From Nothopassalora personata (taxonomy: Eukaryota; Ascomycota; Dothideomycetes; Mycosphaerellales; Mycosphaerellaceae): DNA of 64,000 nt. This document shows positions 54,796 through 64,000 of the stretch, piece after piece. A model generated the notes under the pieces. That model was not told the origin of the DNA and made no database searches. It worked only from the letters and a program-made list of their open reading frames with translations. The stretch spans positions 2,728,001 through 2,792,000 of the forward strand of contig CM066293.1 in assembly GCA_033816765.1 (NCBI GenBank), given 5' to 3'. Position 1 is the stretch's first letter; each line of letters opens with the position of its first letter. The position numbers were made by a program, and so were the translations under genes.

Positions 54796-55478
54796 CTAAT
54801 AGGTAAATAGAAAGAATAAATTAAACCCTAGAACAATATCTACGATACTATATTAACTATGTATAGAACAATTAGGTTACACTCCTACCTATAGTATAGT
54901 TAGTACTAAATAACTACAAGTCCGAAATAACGGGCGAAACACCTTTCTTCGTAAACTACGGTAAGCATCCGAACCTATTTAGCGAAGAAGGATTACATCT
55001 ATAAGCCGAAAGGGTAATCGTAACTATAGAGGCGATAAAAACTATATACGAAAACTTAATACGAAGGGTTAAAAGCAACTAAGATAAGATTACGACACTA
55101 TATAACAAGAAATAACAAATAGTACCTTAGCTTAAGAAGGGGGATAAGGTCTATCTCCTTACGAAGAACCTTAAAATAAGAAGAAAGAATAAGAAACTAG
55201 ATTAGGTAAAAGTCGGACTATTTCTCGTCGAAGAGGCACGAGGACCCGTTAACTACTAACTATAGCTACTAAAAGATGTAAGGATCCACCTAGTGTTCTA
55301 TATTTCGCTATTAGAACTGGCGCACGCCAAAACACCTTACTAGAAGACATTCTACTTCGAATCGGAAGCGGAAAACGAATTCGAGGTCGAATAAATCCTA
55401 GGTAAAAAGGGTTAGTAATACCTTATTAAATAGAAAGGATACGACGACTCGGAAAATACCTAGGAACTAGAACAAAAC

Positions 55479-55797
55479 TGTTAGGAACCGCTGTTCGTTA
55501 TCCCAACTGGGCTTGGATCTTTGCAGTGATGTCTCTAACTCGTTGAGAAGGTAGTGGTCCCAAACAGTATATGGTGTATACTTGAAATGAGTTGAGCACG
55601 AGGCTCCTATCTACTTGCAAAAGAGCGTCGTCTATATAGTGCCGTGTCTTGGCGTGATCTTTCCTGCTCTCTCTGCTCTCTCTGCTCTCTCGAGAGAGCA
55701 CCCGAGAGCACTGAGAGCACTCTGCATATCGGGTGCATCCGCTGGTCTGCTGGCATCGATTGGTTGGCTACGGGCTTCCCCAGACCGATCCGTAACA
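55479..55797 (-). repeat. Solo LTR J (319 bp), not RIP-mutated
   Basis: It runs TGTTAGGAACCG to GATCCGTAACA, flanked by perfect AAAAC duplications (55474-55478, 55798-55802). Same family as G. It contains a CTCTCTG repeat near 55665-55690. Confidence 0.9.
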
Positions 55798-55854
55798 AAA
55801 ACCTATAAACTGTTAGTAGAAGTTACGAGAGTACTATCGAAAACGAAAACATAC

Positions 55855-56323
55855 CTATCTACCGGCTAGCTCGACGTTTAAGGACGACGCTACGGCCTCC
55901 TCTAGGGTCGGGTAGGACTAAAGGGCGTTATTAGGGATAAGCGACAGATCTTCCTATAAAGAAATAGGCATCTAAAAGACGTTCTCTAGCTCATTAGGAC
56001 TTCCCTCGGGAACTAGGAGATAGGACGAAGGCGTAGAGAGAGCCTCTATACCTTCGGTCGGAAGCTCCCGTAGCTCCTCGAATTCTTTCGATATTGCCTT
56101 CTCCTCGCGATCTTTAGCTACTCGTAGCTACTTCCGAAGGCGATGCACCTTCGACATCGCCTCGGTAACCTTCTCTTTCGCTTCGTCTAGCTCGCGTTTA
56201 AGCTTACGACACTAGTTACGAAGCCTTTCCTATTCGGTCTACGTAATGGTTACATTACACTTCGTACCTTTACGAACATACTCGGAACAACAGCTAAATC
56301 GTATATCTACTACATAACGCGGT
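55855..56323 (-). pseudogene. Antisense accessory frame of chromovirus C (third homologue)
   Basis: The minus-strand frame is cut at its 5' end by K. It encodes CCSEYVRKGTKC (CSEC with Cys to Tyr), a coiled coil (LKRELDEAKEKVTEAMSKVHRLRK) and an acidic C-terminus, ending at a TAG at 55857-55855. Layout and core match the F and D frames. Confidence 0.7.
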
Positions 56324-56328
56324 CTTTC

Positions 56329-56509
56329 TATAAGGGTAGCCTATAGCTAACCCTTATATGTAATGCGGCTATGCCCGGCTTAGTATACCGTACGTAACGC
56401 GTATACGTATACTAGGAGACGCGTATAGCGTTAATAGAAGAAAGTAAGCTTTAGTTTATCTACGATTAGAAGATTATAGGCGTACTATACATTACGATAT
56501 CCCCTTATA
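56329..56509 (+). repeat. 5' LTR of element K (181 bp)
   Basis: TATAAGGGTAGCC...ATCCCCTTATA, a diverged form of the B LTR. Confidence 0.8.
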
Positions 56510-58620
56510 GTCTTACGGCCCTTATAGTTCTAAAGCTTCCCTTCGTTATAATCTATATACGCTATAGAGCCTAATCGCGACGTACACGATAGCGAGTCGC
56601 CTACGCCGCCCCTAAGCCCTAGAGTATAGTAGTAGGCGCGTCGTGTAGCCTTAGTTATAAGAAGAGAGGCCTTACGGGCTAAGATTAAAGAGTAAGAGAT
56701 ATAGCGGGAGATCGAGCGGCTAGAGATCTTGCGCGCTATAAGCGTACCGCCTCTAGAGCGTATAGGAGGGAGGAGAGAAGATTACCTCCCTACTATAACC
56801 CCTACCTCTATCTCTATAACTACTAACGATAATATTATAGTACGAGGCGCGGCCGTAGCGCATGCGACGCGACCGCGTCTAAAAGAGCCGACGCCTTTTA
56901 GAGGGGATTTAATAAGGAAGGTAAGGGTATTCCTTTAGGAGCTCTTACTTATCTTCGCCCTCTTAGGTACTATATACGCGATAGACGAATTAAAGGTCCT
57001 ATATAGGGTTATGTACCTTAGCGGAGAGGTAAGCGAGCGATAGTATACTAACTATAGCGCCGTTAACCTTATAGGGTATTTATACTAGGACTTTAAGGAG
57101 TTCTATCGAGACGTATACGGCGATCCTATAAATCGCGTACTTAATGTTATATTAGAGTACGAGGTTACGAAATAGAAGGATAACTAGATAGCGCAATAGT
57201 CCTAACTAAGCTAGATATTATAGAGGACTAGTTAGGTAACTACTCGGAAGCGTAACGTATACGGTACCTACTAGCGAAGCTTACGCCTCGCTTACGGTCC
57301 GCTATCGTTAGCTACTATAATATCCCTACGACTAGAGAAGACATAGTAGTCCTAGCCTCGCGCATCGAAAGTACCGAGCGCCGAGGTAGTAGTAGAGGGT
57401 ACGACCGCGAGTAGTATATACGTCGTAAGCGTAAAGCTAAGGGCGTACATAAGCGGGCCGATCGCCTAAAGTAATAGAAGTAGAGTTAAGTACCGGGCGC
57501 CTTAGGTACGAGTTAGTAGCGAGACGCCGGTAGCTCGTCTTTAACTAGCTAGAAGTCGAAAGTAGAGTACTACGGCTACGGTAGGAAGGGTTACTATAAG
57601 ACGGAGTGCCGGAATAGATACCTATAGAAAGACCGCGACGCGTAAGCGGTTCGTAGGTTAGAAACTATCGAGGCTTTAACTAAGAAGGGCGAATAGGGAA
57701 AAGGTAGAGGACTAGGTAAGGGTCGCTCCTAAGTCTAAGTTTCTATATAGACTCCTTAAGGTAAGTCGATACGAGTCTAGCGCATTACTTACGAGGCGCC
57801 GTCGAGACGCGTAAGGGCTTTCGCGAGGCTACGTTTCTTCTAGATAACGGTATAGATTTAAGCTTAGTATCGTACGAGTATATACTCCGACACTAGATAT
57901 AGCCTATTAGTAGTGGAAAGCTTCTAAATCTAGAGTCGTACGCGTAGGACTAGGGGTATTACTACGGCGCCTATACGGTTCGCGTACGACTCGCTAACGA
58001 TATAGGAGTAGAGCGCGTAAGCGACGCTATCTACTATATAGCGCCTATAGGTAGGCCGTTAGTTATTTTAGGTAGACCCTAGCGGCATCGTAATCGGATA
58101 GTAAAGGCCGATAAGGATAACTAGTAGTACTACGGTATAGAGACGCCTACGATTTAGTAGCGTAACGTACGTAAGTTCCTCAAGGATCTCGAGAGCTTAA
58201 AGTAGGTTTATACGATAAGTATTCGGGCTATTACTATAGTAGTACCCGAAGGAGAGGGCCCCTCGTAGCCTAAAGAATTTATAGACTTCCGAGATGTATA
58301 CGCACCTAATAAGTAGGCGAAGCGTAAGATACCCGACGGGGTTAAGTATACGATTAATCTCGTTAAAGGAAAGAAACCCCCTTTTAAGCCGCTGTACTAC
58401 TAGTCCTTAACTAAGCTAGAGGCCTTAAAGGAGTACCTTACGTAAGTAATAGAGAAGGGGTAGATTAGGCAATCCGTAAGCGAGGCGGGTGCGCCTATCC
58501 TATTCGTGCTAAAGAAGAATAGCACTCTTAGGCTCTATGTAGATTATAGAGGCCTAAATAAGATTATAGTAAAGAACCGGTACCTACTACCCCTAATTAG
58601 TAAGACCTTAGATAGGCTAT
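56329..58620 (+). mobile_element. Ty3 element K (B family), 5' part, RIP-mutated
   Basis: An LTR (56329-56509, 181 bp), gag (about 56730-57640, still legible as EPTPFRGDLIRKVRVFL near 56885) and a degraded zinc knuckle near 57565-57610. Protease and the start of reverse transcriptase follow up to TLDRL at 58618, where unrelated sequence begins. It is collinear with B' but more strongly mutated and lacks the 99-bp duplication. It is inserted in the antisense frame of C. Confidence 0.85.
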
Positions 58621-58745
58621 AGGTATTACGTTACAAGTAGTTAGAAGTCATGAAATGGGCTTATAAAGGTGTTTCAAAAGCAGATAGTAGATTGTATGTG
58701 TCTAAGCTAGAATTGAAGGGGCTACTTATGAAAAGGCTATAGGTA
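58614..58745 (+). repeat. Segment flanked by a 12-bp direct repeat
   Basis: AGGCTATAGGTA occurs at 58614-58625 and 58734-58745. The 108 bp between is less RIP-mutated than K. A hairpin AGGTAAC-TAATTAAT-GTTACCT follows at 58741. Confidence 0.5.
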
Positions 58746-58754
58746 ACTAATTAA

Positions 58755-58829
58755 TGTTACCTAATTCTTAGCGGCTGCTGCCTTAGGTTTAATTAGGCTA
58801 CAGCGCCGGTACACGCTTAGATCGTGACA
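58755..58829 (-). repeat. Possible short LTR end
   Basis: TGTTACC...GTGACA, followed by CACCCCCTTAGC, which on the minus strand is a polypurine tract. It could be the 3' LTR of the copia element to the right, but 75 bp is very short. Confidence 0.3.
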
Positions 58830-60230
58830 CACCCCCTTAGCTCGTGCGGCTTATAGGTGAATGAGCTAATCGTATGTGATCGCGTGTACCCTATCCATTA
58901 CCCATCACCCCTCCCACCCACCTCATAACGTTAGGCTTCGTTACTACGTGCTTATTAGAGCTCTATTATGAGCTGCACAGCAGGGCGCTGAGTCAGCGTT
59001 TTAGGTAAGGCTATTGTCCTAGCCTTACATCCCTATTCACAATCTTACTAAGTCCCTTATACTATAGTTAACCTATATAATAGGTTCTGAACGATGTGAA
59101 TCTTGTCCGGTAGGGTGGCTAAGCTGTTCTTATAGCACTGAACGGCAAGGCGTGCTATCTCCCTACATTTTAACGGACATGTGAGGTTGTGGGTTCGAGT
59201 CCTAGGGGTTATTATATCTACTAAATTTATTGCTTAGCCTATCGTCCGCTTTAATGTCCGCTCCATTATTCTTAATTAAAATCCTAGGTGTCATAGTACG
59301 CTATTACTTCGGCAATTAGGGTGCCTTGCTACTATCTAATAACCGCGCACATATAACTTCGGTTACGGTCTTAGAGAACTCCGCTTCCTACCTTAGGTAG
59401 AGATTACTATTTAGCTACGTCCTAGTAGGAACTCTTTTACCTAATGAAAGGTCTTCATAGCTTGTAAAGGCCTTATCTTTTTACTTAGGGCAAGGGTAAT
59501 CCTAGCGACGGTAGTGCTATAGGTGCTACACGCCCAGCGGGTGGAGATGCTGTCTCTAAGTGAGGTGAGGACGATAATGGAGGCATAGATAATGTTATAA
59601 CGATCGTTGTGATATAGTAACGGAGGTAGTAATGGTGATGCTACTAGCAGCGAGGTTAATAGTGTTTCGGCGCCTATAATTAGCTACGCCGTTATAGGTG
59701 CTTATACGCTACACCGCTGCTAGTAATAGGGGCGTTTCCGGTCCTTTTACCATAGGCTAATAGGAGTCCGAGAAACACCTAGTAATAATAGTACTAGGGT
59801 AGCGCCGGTAAACAGTAGACGCTTACTCTAGCGGTAGCGGCGCTAGCGGCGCTAGGCGGTAGTACGGAGCCGGTAGAGGAGACAGTAGTACCGAACATAC
59901 TATACAGCCTCTACCGGTCTATGTTAGTTAAAGAAAGAGGAAGGGTTTAGAACTAAAGAGGTGTTTTTATGCAGTCCTGCTGCTAGCTCCTTCCTATTTT
60001 AGTATAAAAAGGATAAAAGGGAAGTCGTATCCATCCGAATGCAGAAGGAGAGGCATAATGGAAGCAGCGCTTAGTAGTAGCTAATTACTATGTCGTACAT
60101 GCTATAATGCGCCGAGAAGAGGAGTCCTATAGTTAAAGCCTAGTGCTAGTAACTGTCGAGAAGAGCTACTAGTGTAGTAGGCCTACGCATCTTAAGCGTT
60201 ATTATCACCTCCTAAGGTGATGCGGCTAGT
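58830..60230. other. Region between element K and the copia L pol; mostly unassigned
   Basis: It holds a tRNA-like sequence (59110-59210) and a GC-rich part near 59800-59900 where a minus frame starts MFGTTVSSTGSVLPP, downstream of pol in sense orientation. No known gene is seen. Confidence 0.4.
59110..59210 (+). repeat. tRNA-derived sequence, possible SINE
   Basis: An A-box-like TGGCTAAGCTGT at 59116-59127 and an exact B-box GGTTCGAGTCC at 59192-59202 are spaced as in a class II or intron-bearing tRNA. No full cloverleaf is visible. Confidence 0.3.
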
Positions 60231-60234
60231 GTTA

Positions 60235-63200
60235 GCATCTATAGTAGGCGCTAAGGAGCGTAGATCTACGCCTTCCTTAGCTATATTAAGCAGCTTTACG
60301 AAGTGCTTATACTTTTGTGGTGGTAGCAGCTTAGTAAGCCTATCTATAGGCATATCGTTAGTGTTAAGATACCGAATCTCGATATCTCCTCGTTAGTCTC
60401 TCTAGCGGAGCCAATGGTAATGGATGTTAACATAGCGCAGCTTAGTATTAAGCTTTTACCCTTACTAGTTAACAAGTCGAATAGTCTAGGTATTGTTACA
60501 GTATAGGTGTGTGCACTAGTTAAACTCGAGATGGATCTCGGCGAAGATGCGTTCCTACTGGATTAGCTCTAATGCCGCTTATAACAGGCTAAGGAGTTCG
60601 GCTTCGGTTAAGGACTTAGTAACAGTAATCTACTTAGAGGCTTTATAATCGACTAGTCCGCCAAACAGCATAAAGATCCATCCGCTAGAGCTAGTCCTAT
60701 CGACGTTTATGCCGTAGGAGGCATCTAATGCGCTAAAGAATTCATAGTTCTTACCGAGATGTTTAGGCTAACTATGTAGGCTAGTAATGTGCTTACTAGC
60801 GCTATATACAAGGCAGAGGTTCTTAGTCTCTAGGAGGTAGCGTAAGCACTGATCCGTAAGCTTTAGATGTGTGTCCGTTAGCTTAGTTAGGTACTACGAG
60901 AGCATAGACAGGGAAAAGGCGATGTCTAGGCGTGTATACGTTACTACGAAGTTTAGAGACCTAATGCGTTATTAGTACGCAAGGATCTTTATAGCGTCTA
61001 CGACGTGACCCTCGGGCACCGTCTAGTCGAGGTGTTGATCTACTAGCACATTAGTCTTACGTACGCTAGTAGATATGCTGAACTTAGCGGCGAGCTTCTC
61101 TATATAGTCCTCTTATAAGAGCTACAGTAGTCTCTTTTGCCGGTCTCGTGTTACCTTAATTCCTAAGAACTAGGTTAGATCTCCGAGCTCGTACATCTCG
61201 TATGCGTTAAGAAGCTATTGCTTAATGTATGCCGCATGGGCCTTATTCTTACGATAGTAGAGCATAACTAGGTCGTCTACGTAGAAGAAGAACATAACCT
61301 TATCGTTATAATAGATACACTTAGAGTCTAATAGGGGAACTAGGCCTAAAGAGGAGAGCGTTGCAGTGAGGGAGTTGTACTAAAGGAGAGGGGATTCCTT
61401 AAGTCCGTAGAGAGCCTTAACCAGTTTAAGAGCATAGCTAGATCCATCCGATAGTCGGTCGATTCTAGGAGGTAGTTGTAGGTACATAGTGTACGGCAGG
61501 TCCGAATTTAGAAAGGCATTCACAACATTAAACTATTCAGCTTCTAGGTCGAAGCTCGCGGCTATAGCATAGTAGAGGCGGAACATGCTTACTAGTAGTG
61601 TAGCGGCGTATGTATCTAAGTGTGTGCCCTATAGATCGCCTCTTACGCATAGCCGGGCCTTAAAGCTCTTTAGTATACTATGCTCATCTAGCTTGTACTT
61701 GTACACCCACTTTAGCGGCAGTGGTAGCTGAAGTCCCTCCTCTTCTTACTAAGCATTATAATCCTTCTCTTACTAAGTTGCCCATTTAAATGTGCTAGTA
61801 GAGATTGCCTTAGCAAACTCCTTAGCTATAGCTTTACGCTATTGTTAGGTGAAGCGGTGCTTTATAGCGGCACGGTAGTTTAGAGGTTCGGGCGGAAGGT
61901 TATCGCGGTGTATCGACGTAATAGTATTGACACGGCGTAGAGGAGAGAAGTCGCGTATGCGTTCGGATCGAAGGACATCGTAGTACTTACGGCCTAGATA
62001 ACGAGGTCTCTAGCGGATGCCCGCCATCTAGCTAATAATAACGTTAGCAACCATAATATTATGTAGAGCATAGTAGAAGTAGGCCGTTCTAAGTCTCTTG
62101 CCGGATCCGGTAAGGGCGTAATTAGTGTTAGCGGAAAAGTCATCCATTTAGCTAAGTTCTTCGAAGGGGATTGTAGGCGGAGCGGTAGCGACATTTAAAG
62201 TCGTCGAAGCATCTACTATGAGCTCCTTACGATCTTCCTCTATAAGGGTATCCATTAACTGCTGTTACAGTGTGTTAATGTACTGTTGTTTAGACGCGTT
62301 ACTGTTGTTTACCGCGTTGTTGTTATAGTTAGAGTTCTCTATGCTCTTATTAGTCGCTAGTTCGACCCCGGATTTAACCTAGTCTCGTAAAAGTGTAGGG
62401 GTTATAGCGTCATTTGTTAATGGCTAATTAAGTGGCTAGAAACTACTGTCACCTTTAGGTTAGTTAAATTTTGCTAGCGCTCGGTGTTGTAGCTAGTGTA
62501 GTTCATGCCTAAGTAGTAATTGTTAATAGGCGTGTTAACGAGGGTTTTAATAGAGCGGCTGCTATTAAGCCTATTCTTCCACCCCCTCGGCCTATGCTAT
62601 GTCCTGCTCATGGTAAGCCACATACAGGTCGTAGTACTGTTTAGGCTCTTTAGCCGGTTCTACTGTTGCGATGTTCTTAATAGGGGTTAAGTAACTAGCA
62701 GTAAGAATTGATAGGTCGTAGAACGTAGTCTTATTAAAGAGGACGTCCTTTACCCGCATAACCCTATCTTTCGATGGGTCCCACACCCTATAGATGTTAG
62801 TAGAGTCGTAGCCCACAAGGTATCCGATAAGTGCTTGTTCTTTAAGCTTCTTAGTCTTGCCTAGTTAAGTAGTGCCATGAATGTACACGTAGGCTAGGTA
62901 GCCGTATACCATTATGTAGCCCACATTTAGTACCCTACCTATTGCCAATTTGAAGGGAGTCTTCCAGCCTTTTGATTAGATTAGTGACCGCTAGAGAATG
63001 TAGACAGTAGCTGCTATGCATTCATTCTAGAGCTTTTTAGGCAGGCGAGCATGAATGCGGATTGTGCGAGACATCGTGATAATGACGCCGCCCGCTCGTT
63101 CTACTAGGTCCTAGTTAGACGCGTAGTCAGTAGTGTTGTGCCACTTAATTTAATTGTTATTAATGGTTAAGCGGAAGGCTGTGCTAATGGCTGCTTCATT

Positions 63201-64000
63201 ATCGCTATAGAAGTAAACAAACCTGCGCCTAGTGAAATTAATGAAGCTAAGTAGGCTATTGAAGCAAGCCAATACTAATAGTTAGTCCCTATTCTTAATA
63301 GTGAATTGAAAGTGCCTATAGGTATCTAAATCGTAGAAATGAACTAGGTAACGATCACTATTGTATACTAGTGTAAACTCAGCTAAATCCATGGCTACGT
63401 GCCCATAGGGAGTCATTACCCTAATTGGCTTAGTCCTGTTAAACACTTTATGTGCCTTAGCTAGGCTACATGCTCTACAATGTGCAGTAAGGGGTGCCTT
63501 AGGTGCATTAGGGTTGATAACCACCCCCTCAACTCTAAACGGAAGCTAGTTAATGCGTTTAGCGCTAATATAGCCGAAGATTTAGTGCCACTAGCGGCCT
63601 AAGAGCTTACGGTGTTTAATAGGGGTCCTACTAGACGTTACTGCATCTTTAGTGCCCCCTATGCTGTTTATTACTGCTATAACGGTACGGTCGCCGTTAG
63701 AGTCCTAAATAGGCGGTGTTTAGATAGTATTACCCTTACTAATTGTGCTAATAAAGTGCGCTATGCGCTGCTTCTTAGTAATCTTTAGTAGGATGCTCCC
63801 ATTATTACTCGATGGCCATTTGTAGACTATCTCTAACTAAGGCGGTGTAACCACCTTAAAGAAGGGGATTGTGCTAGTAGGGCGGTGCAGGTCCATCAAT
63901 TTCTTGTCATTGTAATAGACTGAATTGGTACGTCCGTGCTACTAAAGTCCAGCCGTCTCTATACGTAAGTAGGAGATAACGTTCACATAAAAGCCTAGGC
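60235..64000 (-). mobile_element. Ty1/copia element L pol, mildly RIP-mutated, off the right edge
   Basis: The minus-strand order is GAG-pre-integrase, integrase, linker, reverse transcriptase and RNase H. Open pieces include 63524-63282 (HCRACSLAKAHK then YGHVAMDLAEF, the first Asp of the DDE triad) and 62816-62592 (GYDSTNIYRVWDPSKDRVMRVKDVLF). The reverse transcriptase keeps YVDDLVML near 61283-61262. RNase H ends with MPIDRLTKLLPPQKYKHFV near 60330-60260. It keeps more CpA/TpG than A or I, so it is younger or less exposed to RIP. Confidence 0.85.

Larger units (their letters stand above)
54801..56323 (+). mobile_element. Chromovirus C, 3' part
   Basis: The integrase frame that stopped at 40651 continues here after target duplication CTAAT. 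It runs through integrase to a chromodomain at about 55385-55475 (ILGKKG-YLIKWKGYDDSENTWE), is interrupted by solo LTR J (55479-55797), and goes on to the antisense frame. Element K cuts it at 56329. Confidence 0.85.

Overview
The window reads as nuclear DNA of a filamentous ascomycete, most likely a dothideomycete of the Mycosphaerellales/Capnodiales type. The gene-bearing parts have balanced base use, short GT-AG introns and fungal gene families: small proteins with an LPxELRNxVY motif, a Bre4/DUF2421 protein, zeta-COP and a complex I TYKY subunit. The rest is LTR retrotransposon sequence in which CpA/TpG is almost absent and TpA replaces it, while CpG is kept. Gln and Trp codons have therefore become TAG/TAA. 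This is the footprint of repeat-induced point mutation (RIP). The species call is an inference.

Layout. 1-8832: a Ty3 element (B1, minus strand) inserted in the gag of a Ty1/copia element (A, plus strand) whose 3' LTR ends at 8832. 8833-23144: gene island 1, with about seven protein genes. 23150-30591: one copia element (I, minus, same family as A, target duplication ATTCG) that has split the host locus. Inside it sits a second copia element (H, duplication TAGGG), and inside H a young gag-only element (F, 25728-28295) with near-identical LTRs. 30597 to about 33240: gene island 2, with one three-exon gene. 33723-56323: a chromovirus (C, plus) broken by chromovirus D (40657-54795, minus, duplication CTAAT). 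D is itself broken by chromovirus B' (43932-50604, plus, duplication GTAGT) and by solo LTR E (duplication GTAAG). C also carries solo LTR J (duplication AAAAC) and a 755-bp unmutated insert with a 13-bp duplication. 56329-58620: a further Ty3 element (K). Then comes a copia element (L, minus) running off the right edge.

The host genes form ordinary housekeeping neighbourhoods: the complex I subunit converges on zeta-COP, and zeta-COP diverges from a mitochondrial helical-repeat protein. The two islands were contiguous before element I arrived.

The most unusual theme is in the retrotransposons. Chromoviruses C, D and F each carry, on the strand opposite gag-pol and next to the 3' LTR, an open frame for a small cysteine-cluster plus coiled-coil protein. 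B' carries an unrelated long antisense frame in the same position, and copia A may carry one too. Coordinates of mutated coding regions are approximate because frames were followed through RIP stops by eye. No alignment or search was run.
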